Below, in pieces: positions 10,367-21,874 of a DNA stretch of 64,000 bases (position 1 is its first letter; the number at the start of each line of letters is the position of its first letter). The notes under the pieces were generated by a model, which was not told where the DNA came from, did not search any database, and was given only the letters and a program-made list of their open reading frames with translations. This DNA comes from Collybiopsis luxurians FD-317 M1 (lineage: Eukaryota; Basidiomycota; Agaricomycetes; Agaricales; Omphalotaceae): NCBI GenBank assembly GCA_000827265.1, contig KN834811.1, forward strand, positions 62,001 to 126,000, read 5' to 3'. Made by a program: the position numbers and the translations under genes.

Positions 10367-12010
10367 ATGCCGCTTTCGAAATGCCAGAGCTGCAACTCCA
10401 GTATTTTTCATCCTCGCGTTCATATTACCAACGACGTCTACGAGCATCTTCGATCTCCTCACACTTTGCCACAAAGCATCCTCTCTACTGTCGCGCACAC
10501 TCTCCAAATCGCAGAAAAGGATCTTGCAGATTATGAATCCGAAATCCATTCTCTCCAAATTCGCATTGCGCAGGTGCGCGCTCGGCACGAAAATCTCAAA
10601 GCTTACACGACCAACCTTGGGTCTCTACTTTCCCCTATTCGGCGGCTTCCAAATGAGCTTCTTGGCAAGATATTTGGGTTTGCTTCCAATCCCAACGACC
10701 TTACCTCTCGTCTGCGTGGAAGTTCGGCGTCAGCAGTCAGCTCCGTTTGTGCGAGATGGCGACAGCTCGCTCTTAATTCTCCTGAGGTGTGGTCGAGTAT
10801 GAGGATCTATCTCTGCGACAAGGATGACTACGAAGCAGAACCCGATGCCATACTTACGGAAACGGTTCTGTTGTTTCTACAACGCTCTAAAAATTACCCT
10901 CTGTCGTTGACTTTTATTGGCTCTTCCTGGGCACCTGACAGAGACAGCGCCGCTGAACATCCTCTCCTTGCCAAGCTTTTCGAATACTCGTCTCGCTGGA
11001 AGCACGTCTCGTTCGATTTATATGATTTTACACCTGACATGTGTCCGACATGGGATAAGCTCTCCCTCCCGATCCTGGAGACGTTGACACTTGAATCAGA
11101 AAATGAGGAGGATCGCGTGCTTCAGTCCCCCATGAAGTTACTGAAGAATGCACCACTTCTGCGAGTCCTCCATGCTTCAAATATTCGCCTCAGCTGGGAC
11201 GATTCCTTTCCTTTGGCGCAGACGGCGTTGCAGGAACTGAAATATGATCTAAACATTGGTAATTTCTACGAGATGATTCGTCACTGCCCAAGTGTTCGTC
11301 GACTCTCTGTTGGAAATCATCACTTAGACTATAAAAATGACTGCGTCAGAGCCTCACCCCCCCTCCTTCTACCCAATCTATCACAACTTTCGGTCAAGGT
11401 TTCGGTTTCGGATTGCGAAGATAAACTTCTATCCTCTGTCCTTTGTTCATTGACGTCTCCTTGTTTAGAAGGGCTGTCCCTTGAACAGGTATTTGGAGAG
11501 CAGGAACATAGGCTGTTCCATGCTATCAGCTCATTTCTTACACGCTCCAGCTGCTCTTTGCGAACCATGTGCCTGATCGGAGTAGTTCTCTCTGATGAGG
11601 ACGTTATTACGTTACTCAAGCAGTGCTCCACCCTCCAAGATCTACGTATTGAGGAACCATCTCCTTCCCATGCTATCGTCACTCGACACTTCCTCGAAAG
11701 CCTCCACAGCTCCAAACGCAACGTCCAAACTACCTTCCCTCCTCTTGTCCAATCCCTTCATACCCTGTCCTTAAAGGTGAAGGCCGCTGATTTTGACTCA
11801 TCCGTATTTATCGACGTGATATCCTCTCGATGGGCTCCGGAAAAGGAACAACAAATTAGCTTAGAGGTGGCGTGCTTGAGATCCGTCGAGCTGCATTTGT
11901 CAAAAAAGGTCGATAAGGCTTTGTATCAGCCTCTTTTGCCGTTCGAGAAGGCTGGGATGAGGATTGTGGTCAAGGGTCAAGCAGGCGGAAAATGGGAGTA
12001 TATTTTTTAA
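10367..12010 (+). CDS. F-box-like protein with C-terminal repeat region (F-box gene 1, intact)
   Basis: A single uninterrupted ORF of 547 aa. The N-terminus has a CxxC (KCQSC). Residues about 40-85 form a coiled coil. The F-box-like motif (IRRLPNELLGKIFGFASNP ... SSVCARWRQLALNSPEVWSS) lies at about 90-145, as in the large basidiomycete F-box-like family. The remainder has spaced leucine-rich segments (LPILETLTLESE, NLSQLSVKVS, SLHTLSLKV) fitting an LRR-like substrate-binding part. Such proteins are expected to bind Skp1 in SCF ubiquitin ligases; the target is unknown. It is the only undamaged F-box gene of four related copies in this window. Confidence 0.85.
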   Translation: MPLSKCQSCNSSIFHPRVHITNDVYEHLRSPHTLPQSILSTVAHTLQIAEKDLADYESEIHSLQIRIAQVRARHENLKAYTTNLGSLLSPIRRLPNELLGKIFGFASNPNDLTSRLRGSSASAVSSVCARWRQLALNSPEVWSSMRIYLCDKDDYEAEPDAILTETVLLFLQRSKNYPLSLTFIGSSWAPDRDSAAEHPLLAKLFEYSSRWKHVSFDLYDFTPDMCPTWDKLSLPILETLTLESENEEDRVLQSPMKLLKNAPLLRVLHASNIRLSWDDSFPLAQTALQELKYDLNIGNFYEMIRHCPSVRRLSVGNHHLDYKNDCVRASPPLLLPNLSQLSVKVSVSDCEDKLLSSVLCSLTSPCLEGLSLEQVFGEQEHRLFHAISSFLTRSSCSLRTMCLIGVVLSDEDVITLLKQCSTLQDLRIEEPSPSHAIVTRHFLESLHSSKRNVQTTFPPLVQSLHTLSLKVKAADFDSSVFIDVISSRWAPEKEQQISLEVACLRSVELHLSKKVDKALYQPLLPFEKAGMRIVVKGQAGGKWEYIF

Positions 12011-12173
12011 GAATCAATAATACATACTTTTCCTTGACAAAATGTACTCCACCTTGTTTCTATCCCTTGCGTTTTGAGTGACGTGCGCATGCAGTTAGCT
12101 TTGTATCGCTGCAAAGCCAAGCACCGGGAGCTACCCTCAAAAAGCTATAAGGGGCGTTGCTATCGATTCAAGT

Positions 12174-12425
12174 TTATACAGGCCTACCGCCCAGATCGCC
12201 CCAAGCTTCAGCAAAGGATGCCAAACCGAGCTTGTCGGTGAACTTACCGCATACATACTCATTGCGTTGAATTCTTTCATATTATTCTCGCAGAGTATCG
12301 CCCGGCTCAAACCCGACCAAAACGTAACCAATGTGCACCATGACATTCTTCAAGTCATAGTTCACAAAGTCCAAATAAAACTTTCTCGATCCAAACGGAA
12401 CTACCATAAACATTATTGACGCCAT
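12174..12425 (-). pseudogene. Decayed minus-strand ORF of unit A
   Basis: From ATG 12425 the frame reads MASIMFMVVPFGSRKFYLDF, NVMVHIGYVLVGFEPGD, then a TAA stop, and continues in the same frame as YERIQRNEYVCGKFTDKLGL to a second stop at 12174. The frame also extends upstream to about 12516 through one more stop. The same reading occurs in unit B. I do not recognise a family. It is probably a relic of a gene lying between F-box gene 1 and the NRPS-like gene. Confidence 0.4.
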
Positions 12426-12516
12426 TCGTATTAGAAGCACATTATTCTTGTCTCGCCGTAATCAGAAGCAGCGAAGCATTCCTACAGGCCTTGCGGAGAG
12501 AACCCACTCCGTTAGG

Positions 12517-13276
12517 GAAAGATCGAGTAGGACCTTCAAGGAAACAAGCAATTTAAATCAACCATGGAAGATCCGAAGTGCCGTCGCTGAAAGTCGAGAT
12601 TCAAAATAAAATGTGAAACTTTTGGGCTTTAGGTGCTTTCCGATGTTTCTGGAGTAGTCTTCTGTGCAATGCCGTTGAAGTGTCAGAGCGGTCCGATGAA
12701 AACCGCTATTCCGCAAGCATGATAATTCTAAGTCCCTCATTCAACCCTCGTTAGATGCCTTGTAATTCAATACTTAGATCCAATTACAGACTGGTAGAAT
12801 ACTAGGATATATGCCATACTGGCCAAGGTCCGAGTCCCGAACCACCAGTTTACTATCTACATACTACTACTAAGTGAGCACTTCCTATCATTAAGGTGAT
12901 TTGATTACTTGTTGGTATTGCATTCCTAATGTCTCAAACCACGCGGATTTCAGAAGACATCCTCTGAACCATGCCACGATTCCCTCATAGGCCAACTCTT
13001 GCATTATCAGCTGCTTAAAGAAGGAAAGCTTTTTATGTAGATATGGAACCAAGATGACAACAACGCTAAGATCTTCGGACGTATACACAGATAGGGTAAC
13101 CCATACACCAAGGAGAGATCATAAGGACAGTAAGTCAACATATACGCCTAATCTAGTTACTTAAGGCACCGGCATTGGGGCGCTAGCGGAAATGTTCGCA
13201 GTGTAGCTTGCTCGCCTCCAGAGGGTATGGTAATTGGGTGCCGGAACAGGCAGGCAGACTCGCTTAACGGGTTGGA
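12517..13276. other. Intergenic region between F-box gene 1 and the NRPS-like gene
   Basis: No gene is recognised. The stretch is conserved in unit B (20909-21800) with small indels, so it probably includes regulatory DNA of the NRPS-like gene. Confidence 0.5.
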
Positions 13277-13283
13277 TATATAA
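13277..13283 (+). promoter_or_regulatory. TATA box of the NRPS-like gene
   Basis: TATATAA lies 65-71 bases upstream of the ATG at 13348. In the broken copy B the same site reads gatataa, so the match is weakened there. Confidence 0.5.
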
Positions 13284-13347
13284 TCTGCTATGAACATCCT
13301 TGTTTAAATTAGTTTATGCTTGAACCTACCGGTGACTGGTACTACCA

Positions 13348-16300
13348 ATGTCTCTTACTTCTGGGAATCTTGCACAATTGCTCGTTGAGCAGGTCCTTCA
13401 CAGCCTTGATCAATTTGCGATTCTCCAAGAAGAACGGCGTGTCACATATTCGCAACTAGATTTCTGTAGCAGGCAAGTTGCCCATCAATTATCAAGCCAA
13501 AGTCTTCCCTGTGAGGGGGTTGTTGGCATTCTGACGTCGCTAGGAATTGAGCATATCATTGCTCAGGTTGGAATTCTGTACGCAGGGGGTACAGTCCTTC
13601 CGCTTGATCCTAATCTTTCCAATGAAGAAATTCAGATGCGACTCCGGGTTGTAAACGCCGAATACCTCGTTTCCGACAGCCATAATGCTGGAAGATGCTC
13701 CCTTCAGCATACTGTTATCTTGGCCGAAGGTGAGGCGCTGTTAGAGAGTTTAGGAAGGGGACTAGATGAAGTTCCATCTCTTGCCAAATTCCCGATCCAG
13801 CTAGCTCAGGACCACCGCTCTCACATGTTTTTTACTTCGGGGACCACCGGTGTGCCAAAGGCCGTCCAGGTTCTCTCCCGAGGCATTGCCAGGCTACATA
13901 ACCTTTGGGCCCCAGTAGCCCGTCAACAGATTGTTGGGCATATCAATCATGTAGGATTTGATGTGTCGCTAGTCGATATCTGGATTGCCTTAATCAATGG
14001 GTGTACCATCTCGGTCCTGGATAGGGAATTACTTCTAAATCCAGATCGATTTGCTTATACTCTGGAGGAGAAGTCTATCACCGCCATGTTCATTCCTGCG
14101 AGCGTTTTCAGCATTGTGGCGAGAGCAAACCCTCAGGCATTCCACTCCTTTGACGTACTTTTAGTTGGAGGGGAGTCTCCTAGTCTTCCTGCAGTCGAGA
14201 CTGTGCTTCGGAACGGCCCTCCAAAATACCTCATTAATGCATATGGTCCAACCGAATGCTCCGTCCTTGCCACCACACATAACATCACCCTCGATGATGT
14301 GATTAGGCGGCGATTACCATTAGGCCAACCGTTGAATCATACTACAGTGTGTATACTGGATGACTCACTCCAAGTTATGGATGGTGAGGGTAGTGGTGAG
14401 CTAGCTCTCGGAGGTCTTGGGCTATCCAGAGGCTACCTCAATGATGTTGCAAAGACAAACCAGGCATTCATTTCTATCCCCGACAATCACTATCCCGGTT
14501 CATCGATGATCGTCTATCGCACTGGAGATCTTGTCCAGAGGCACGAAAATGGAGATATAGTTTGGCGTGGACGTCTCAATAATGAAGTCAAGTTACGAGG
14601 ATATCGTGTTAATCTAGATGCTATTGAAGATACTCTGACTGCAACTAATCTTCTCGTTGCAGCAGCAGTGGTAAAGGTACCCTCACCTGATGGTCTGAGT
14701 GCATCATTGGTTGCTGGTATAGTTTTCAAGGATCGGTCCATGACTGATTCACAACTCCTGCTTCAGAAGGCAAGGCAAAGTCTTCCTCATTATATGGTTC
14801 CGAGCCAGGTGATAAATCTGGAATCACTTCCACTGAACCGAAATGGAAAGATTGACCGAAAAGAGTTGGAGAAGGTTCTACAGACAAACATTGGGTCATG
14901 CAACCCTCAAATGAATATAGGGGAAATGACGAGGTGAGCATAACTTTTCATGAATATAGCAGTGCTAATCAGATGCAAAGCTTTGGTGAACTCAATAGCA
15001 CCGAAAGCATTATAAGAGTTCTATGGGAACACATTCTGGGGGTTGTGACACCTCGGAACATTGGTCCGGATACAGATTTTCTTGCACTAGGTGCTACATC
15101 CCTTAGTGTGGCTTCTTTAACCATTCTCGCAAGAGAAAAGTTTGGCATTACTTTGTCTGCAAGAGCGGTCTATGAGAACTCCACGCTCAAGCAACTCACT
15201 GGTCACATTGACAAAGTCCTGCAAGGTGAGTTTATGTACAGTATGGATCAAAGCAAACAACAGTGGAAATTGGATACGGAACTTGCTCAGAACCTTATTC
15301 TACCGGATGGTCGCTGTACAGATTGGACATCCCAGAATGAAGGGAAGGTCTTGCTCACAGGAGCAACTGGATTTGTGGCTGCATTTCTCCTGCGGGAACT
15401 GGTCCTTTTACCCACCGTGCAGTCTATCAAGTGCCTGGTGAGGGCAAAATCTCCGGGACAAGGTTTGCAGCGAATTCTGGACAACTTGGCAAAATATGGA
15501 ATCCAGGACTTGACGGATGTTCAGCTTTCCAAGATAGTCGCCGTGGTCGGTGACCTTGCCGATCCTACACTTGGCCTTGGCCGAGACTCTTTCCAAGAGT
15601 TGGGCAACTGGGCGAGCATCATTTTCCACCTTGGTGCACAGGTTAACTATAACCAGCCTTATACTGTCCATCGACCTGCTAATGTTCTTGGAACTCTGCA
15701 TATCCTGCAGCTGATAACAATAGGTCGACCAAAACCCCTCCACTATATATCGAGCATTGCTGCGTTGGGTCCAACTGGGCTCCTCAATAAGAAGCAAATT
15801 TTGGAGGACGAGGCTCTTGATGCCTACGTTGATTCGATTGCCTACGACAACGGTTACGGGCAAAGCCAATGGGTTGCGGAGAAGATGATCCATAGCTTGA
15901 TTCGGAAAGGCTTTCCGATTGCGACCCACAGGTTAGGCTTTGTTCTATGCCACAGCAAGACGGGCATTGGCAACCGGGATGATTTTATGTCTCGTTTAGT
16001 GGTAGACTGTGTCAAGCTTGGAGCCTATCCAGAGCTGCCTGATCAGCGGAAAGAGCTTCTGCCAGTTGACTACGTTGCCTCAGCCATCTTGGCTATTTCA
16101 TTGTCAAACAAAAATCTGGGCCGGGTTTTCAATATAACTCCAATCAACGAGTCTACTTCGTCAATGGATATGCAGGATCTATTCCAGGCAATAATCGATC
16201 TTACTGGAATTCCCCTCAGTGGCCTTCCTTATGATGAGTGGCTGTTGCGTTTGCAAGATTTTGGCAAAGCCACAGACTTGAGGATGGCGCCGCTTATGCC

Positions 16301-16484
16301 TATGTTGACTGAGAAGGTTTACCAAAATCAAAGTCGCTGGGAAGTGTATCAGTTTATGGCCAAATTTTGCACAGATAACACACAAGAGGCTCTGAGGGCT
16401 GCTGGACTCAGCGGCACTTTCTGTCAGAGTACTGTGGATCGTAGTAATTTGGCACGATACTTGTCTTTCCTTCAGGTAAAATGA
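13348..16484 (+). CDS. NRPS-like A-T-R enzyme (adenylation, carrier, thioester reductase)
   Basis: Exons 13348-14933 and 14999-16484 give 1023 aa. The 65-nt intron has donor gtgagc, a perfect branch site (tgctaat) and acceptor aatag, and joins two overlapping frames in phase 2. The adenylation domain (about 1-510) has FFTSGTTGVPKAV (161-173), HVGFDVSLVDIW with the Asp typical of amino-acid activation, YGPTECS, YRTGDL, LRGYRV and the catalytic Lys in NRNGKIDR (501). The carrier domain is complete, with Ser563 in LGATSLS for the phosphopantetheine arm. The reductase starts at VLLTGATGF (649-654) and should release the bound acid as aldehyde or alcohol using NADPH. The usual YxxxK appears as YGQSQ (Lys replaced by Gln at 15867-15869). 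Length and order match fungal Lys2-like secondary-metabolism reductases; the real Lys2 is longer. The substrate is unknown. Confidence 0.9.
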
Positions 16485-17241
16485 AATTTGACTGCAAAGA
16501 TTCGGTATATACTGCAACCGTCTGCTCTCCATACATACATACTTTCTACGAATCCTTACTACTTCAGTACGTAATGTAGGGGTAATCCTAGTAGACGGGC
16601 TGTATATTTATCTTCACGAACTATATTATATGTACTTATATCCTCACTGGGTTGTGGAGGAATGCAAATTACGGAGGAGAAGATGTACTAGTTCTGGTTT
16701 GTCCAGATTCGAGAGACCGGGAAATTTTCCAAGATGAAAAATTCAGGCAGAATTTCGGTGCTCGACATCAAGCCGTGCCAGTGATCTCCAGATGCTTAGC
16801 ATCCTGAGTTAACAAATCATCAATAGCTTCATGCTCATGTTTATTCTCTCATCCCGCTTTCTGTCTTCATATTTTGGACTGGGAGCCAAGACAAATACAA
16901 GTCAAGTCAAAGCGACGAGCACGAGGCCGGTAGGAAGTGACTGGCTTAATACTGCTTGCACCATTTATTATCGTAGCTGTTCCTCGCAGTGATAGATATA
17001 TGAATCAATTACTCTCATGCAACTTTGAACGGAATAGGCATCAGTACCCGGCGCGCGCGTTACTTGCCGCTCACGTGAACTCCGATTGACTTTTTGACAA
17101 ATGCATATTTCTCTTTGGACTTTCACCGTCATCATAAATCTGACCTCGCTATATACTGTATGTTTCAAATCGCTTTGAATTTGCTGATTCCTTTTCTGAA
17201 CATCCCCACCTAAAGAGCTGAGCTACAATGCCGCTCTCAAA
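16485..17241. repeat. 5' flank of F-box gene 2, a dispersed repeat module
   Basis: The first part is the short 3' region of the NRPS-like gene. From about 16720 to 17230 the sequence is the upstream flank of F-box gene 2. Related copies occur at 25424-25555 (first 130 bases only) and, inverted, at 38899-39410 (nearly the whole module). Shared landmarks are ttcaggcagaatttcggtgc, catattttggactgggagcc and gaacatccccacctaaagag. Confidence 0.65.
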
Positions 17242-18861
17242 ATGCAATTCAAGCATTTCCCATCCCGCGTTCATATACCCGATGACGTCTACGATGATCT
17301 TTGTTCTCCTCATTCTTTCCCACAAGATGTTTTGTCCACCATCTCACAAACTCTTCTAAACACCAAGAAAGATATTGCAGATTACAAGCTTGAGATTCGT
17401 TCTCTACAAATTCATATCTCGGAGATGCGCACTCGGCGCACACAGCTCAAAGTTTACAAAGCCAGTCTCAAATCCTTACTTTCTCCTATTCGACGGCTTC
17501 CGAATGAGCTCTTGTATAGGATATTTGGACTTACATACTCTACTAACCATCTCGTCTCCCGTGACCACCAAATATTGGCATTGGCAATTAGTTCTGTTTG
17601 CACGAGATGGCGGCAGCTCGCTCTTAGCAGTCCTGATTTATGGTCTAGTATGGACATCTACTTCTTCCAATCTTATCCAATGCAAAAAAAAGCTATTGCC
17701 AGGCTCAAGGCAATGGCTCTATTGTTCATAGAGCGCTCCAAAACTCACCCTCTATCATTAACTTTCTCTAGTCCTCCATTGACACATATAGATGACATTC
17801 AAGTTCGCCCTATCCTCGATATGCTTTCCACCCCCTCCTCTCGTTGGAGATATGTCTCGTTTGAGACCTTTGATTTCTCGCAAGAGAGCCTTTCTCTTCC
17901 AATCTTGGAGACGTTAAAATTCTCTTTATCTGGCCATCACCAGCCCCCCATTGAAGATTTTGAAAAAGACACCTGCTCTATGTTCTCTCCAGGTTCGGAA
18001 CACTCTTTCCTCGAACGACCGCTTTCCTTTTGTTCACTGTTCACTTTACCTCGGTGGAATTGCAGGAGCTAGCATACAACCTTAATGCTTGTAACTTTAT
18101 TGACATAGTGAGGAGCTTTTCTCATATTCGCCGACTTTCTGTTACAAATCGTGGCCCCATGTATGAACCCCCCCATGGCACTCCCCATCCTATTACCAAA
18201 TCTGCTACATCTCTCAGTAATGCTCGAGCCTTTGATGATGATGAAGACGATCTCCTATCCTGCCTCCTTGGTGCGGTCACATCACCTCAACTACAAGAGC
18301 TCTTCATTGAACAGGAAGGGATAGGATAGGATATTTCAAGAAACCTTTCTTCGATGATATCAGTTCCTTTTTGACGCGCTCCGGCTGCTCTTGAGCCTTG
18401 TCGGATTACTTCTTTCCGATAAGGAAGTAGTCGCGTTGGTTGAACAGTGCTCGGCCCTTGAACAGTTGATAATGGAGGATGGTAATTCTTGTATCATCAC
18501 CCAACGGTTCCTTGAAAGCCTCGACAGCTCCAAATGCAGTATGATCAGGACCTCAGCTTCTCCTCTCCTCATACCTTTGCGTACCCTAGTTTTGGATGTG
18601 TACAATGCCGAATTTGACCCGTCTGTGTTCATTGACGCTATTTCATCGCGATGGATCCCGATGCCAAGTTGGGAATCCAAGCAAGAGAGTAGTTTGGGAG
18701 TTGCGTGTTTGAGGTCTGTGGAGTTGTATTTTTCTGGGAGTGAGGATTGGAAGGCGGTTGATAAGAGTGTGTATGAGCCGCTTTTGCGGCTTGAGAGGAA
18801 GGGGATGCGGATCGTGGTGAAGGTGAAGCAGGTGGGTGGGAAGGATGATTGGATCTTTTGA
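17242..18861 (+). pseudogene. F-box-like gene 2 of unit A, frameshifted
   Basis: A paralogue of F-box gene 1. The ancestral start (ATG 17228, MPLSKCNSSISHP) is out of frame because one base is missing near 17262; an ATG at 17242 re-enters the frame (RVHIPDDVYDDLCSPHSFP). The F-box-like motif is clear (SPIRRLPNELLYRIFGL ... SSVCTRWRQLALSSPDLWSS). The frame breaks near 18010-18040, resumes to a stop at 18327, and is lost again until 18391, where the C-terminal third (LLLSDKEVVALVEQCSALE ... VNMRIVV-like end) reads to 18861. Two or three frameshifts make a functional product unlikely, although introns at the breaks cannot be fully excluded. Confidence 0.7.
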
Positions 18862-19054
18862 TGAGTGACTTTTCGAAGGTACATACGTGTTATTGATTGT
18901 ACTTGATCTGTTTGATAACTTGAGATACATCATGACTAATTTAATCCTACCTGGACCTTCAGGTATCGCTACCAATTCCTCAATAGATCTCTAGGTCATT
19001 CAAGTTAAGACAGCTTGATGGTACTTTGGGCTTTGATGGAAACGGTCAGAAACA

Positions 19055-20493
19055 TTGAGAAATCGGAGGCGCGCTCGGCACGAAAATCTCAAAGTTTACA
19101 CGACCAACCTTGGGTCTCTACTTTCCTCTATTCGACAGCTTCCAAATGAGCTTCTTGGCAAGATATTTGGGTTTGCTTCCAATCCCAATGACCTTACCTC
19201 TCGTCTGTGTGGAAGTTGGGCGTCAGTAGTTAGCTCCGTTTGTGCGAGATGGCGACAGCCCGCTCTTAACTCTCCTGAGGTGTGGTCGAGTATGAGGATC
19301 TATCTCTGCAACAAGGATGACTACGAAGCAGAACCCGATGCCATACTTACGGAAACGGTTCTGTTGTTTCTACAGCGCTCTAAAAGTTACCCTCTGTCAT
19401 TGACTTTTATTGGCTCTTCCTGGACATCTGACAGAGACAGCGCCGCTGAGCATCCTCTCCTTGCCAAGCTTTTCGAATACTCGTCTCGCTGGAAGCACGT
19501 CTCGTTCGATTTATATGATTTTACACCAGACATGTGTTCGACATGGGATAAGCTCTCCCTCCCGATCTTGGAGACGTTGACACTTGAATCAGAAAATGAC
19601 AAGGATCGCGTACTTCAGTCCCCTTTGAAATTACTGAAGAATGCACCACTTCTGCGAGTCCTCCACGCTTCAAATATTCGCCTCAGTTGGGACAATTCCT
19701 TTCCTTTACCGCAGACGGCGTTGCAGGAACTGAAATATGATCTAAACATTGGTAAATGGTTCGTCACTGCCCAAGTGTTCGTCGACTCTCTGTTGGAAAT
19801 CATCACCTAGACTATAAAAATGACTGCATCAGAGCCTCACCCCCCCTCCTTCTACCCAATCTATCACAACTTTCAGTCAAAGTTTCGAATTCGGATTGCG
19901 AAGATAAACTTCTATCCTCTGTCCTTTGTTCATTGACGTCTCCTTGTATAGAAGAGCTGTCCCTTGAACAGGTATTTGGAGAGCAGGAACATAGGCTGTT
20001 CCATGCTATCAGCTCATTTCTTACACGCTCCAGCTGCTCTTTGCGAACCATGTGCCTGGCCGGAGTAGTTCTCTCTGACAAGGACGTTACTACATTACTC
20101 AAGCAGTGCTTAACACTCCAAGATTTATGTATTGAGGAACCATATCCTTCCCATGCTATCATCACTCGACACTTCCTCGAAAGCCTCCACAGCTCCAAAC
20201 GCAACATCCAAACTACCTTTCCTCTTCTTGTCCAATCCCTTCATACCCTGTCCTTAAAGGTGAAGGCCGCTGATTTTGACTCATCTGTATTTATCGACGC
20301 GATATCCTCTCGATGGGCTCCGGAAAGGGAACAGCAAATTAGCTTAGGGGTTGCGTGCTTGAGATCCATCGAGCTGCATTTGTCGAAAAAGGTCGATAAG
20401 GCTTTGTATCAGCCTCTTTTGCCGTTCGAGAAGGCTGGGATGAGGATTGTGGTCAAGGGTCAAGCAGGTGGAAAATGGGAGTATATTTTTTAA
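19055..20493 (+). pseudogene. F-box-like gene 1 copy in unit B, 5' deleted and frameshifted
   Basis: Closely similar to 10573-12010 of unit A. Homology jumps from the promoter (gagaaatcggaggcgcg) straight into codon 71 (ctcggcacgaaaatctc), so promoter, start codon and the coiled-coil half are gone and no ATG is available. Near 19753 a net 10-base loss shifts the frame (stop at 19808-19810). The rest reads on in another frame to the normal end KWEYIF at 20493. The F-box-like motif itself is still readable. Confidence 0.9.
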
Positions 20494-20656
20494 GAATCAA
20501 TGATACATACTTTTCCTTGACAAAATGTACTCCATCTTGTTTCTATCCCTTGCATTTTGAGTGACGTGCGCATGTAGTTAGCTTTGGATCGCTGCAAAGC
20601 CAAGCACCGGGAGCTACCCTCGAAAAGCTAAAAGGGGCGTTGCTATCGATTCAAGT

Positions 20657-20908
20657 TTATACAGGCCCACTGCCAAGATCGCCCCAAGCTTCAGCAAAGG
20701 ATGCCAAACCGAACTGGTCGGTGAACTTACCGCATACACACTCATTGCGTTGAATTCTTTCATACTATTCTCGCAGAGTATCGCCCGGCTCAAATCCGAC
20801 CAAAACGTAACCAATGTGCACCATAACATTCTTCAAATCATAGCTCACAAAGTCTAAATAAAACTTTCTCGATCCAAACGGAACTACCATAAACATTATC
20901 GACGCTAT
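20657..20908 (-). pseudogene. Decayed minus-strand ORF of unit B
   Basis: The counterpart of 12174-12425 in unit A. The internal stop is TAG here and TAA in A at the same codon, and the start ATG has become ATA. It is therefore an older relic carried along by the duplication. Confidence 0.4.
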
Positions 20909-21874
20909 TCGTCTTAGAAGTACATTATTCTTGTCTCGTAATTAGAAACAGCGAAGCACTGTTACAGACCTTGCGGAGAGAACCCACTCCGCAGGGAAAA
21001 GATCGAGTAGGACCTTCAAGGAAACAAGCAATTTAAATCAACCATGGAAGATCCGAAGTGCCGTCGCTAAAAGTCGAGATCCTAAAAGAGTTTTGATTCA
21101 AAATAGAATGTGAAACCTTTGTGCTTTAGGTGCTACGGTGAAAAGTTCCGATGTTTCTGAAGTAGTCTTCTGTGCAATGCCGCTGAAGTGTCAGAGTGGT
21201 CCGGATGAAAACCGTTATCCCGCAAGCATGATAAATCTAGGTCCGTCATTCAATGTGTTAGATGCCTTGTAATTCAATAGATCCAATTACAGACTGGTAA
21301 GATACTAGGATATATATCATACTGGCCAAGGTCCGAATCCCGAACCACCAGTTTACCATCTATATACTACCAAGTGATCACTTCCTATCATTAAGGTGAT
21401 TTGATTACTTGTTGGTATTGCATTCTTAATGTCTCAAACCATGCGGATTTCAGAAGACAGCCTCTGAACCATGTCACGATCCCCTCATAGGCCACCTCTT
21501 GCATTATCAGTAGCTTAAAGAAGGAAAGCTTCTTATGTAGATATGGAATCAAGATGACAACAATGCTACCTTATGGCGTCCCAAAGTCTTCGGACATATG
21601 CACAGATAAGGTAACCCATACACCAAGGAGAGATCATAAGGACAGTAAGTCTAAGTTACGGTCAACATATACGCTTAATCTAGTTACTTAAGGCACCGGC
21701 ATTGGGGCGCTAGCGGGAATGTTCGCAATGTAGCTTGCTCACCTCCAGAGGGTATGATAATTGGGTGCCGGAACAGGCAGGCAGACTCGCTTAAATGGTT
21801 GGAGATATAATCTGCTATAAATAGCCTTGCTTAAATTTGTTTATGCTTGAACCTACCGGTGCCTGGTACTATCA
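20909..21874. other. Intergenic region of unit B
   Basis: The counterpart of 12426-13347 of unit A with small insertions and deletions. No gene is recognised. Confidence 0.5.

Larger units (their letters stand above)
10023..18924. repeat. Segmental tandem duplication, unit A (complete copy)
   Basis: The unit starts at agatacatcatggctaattt and carries F-box gene 1, a decayed minus-strand ORF, the NRPS-like gene and F-box gene 2. Unit B (18925-24313) starts with the same sequence and repeats the same items in the same order with roughly 95 percent identity where aligned. The junction near 18924 lies just behind the 3' end of F-box gene 2. Confidence 0.85.

Noticed and set aside
14898..14937. 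Frameshift between two overlapping ORFs in the NRPS-like gene
   Set aside because: A canonical 65-nt intron with donor gtgagc, branch tgctaat and acceptor aatag joins the frames exactly, so the gene is intact.
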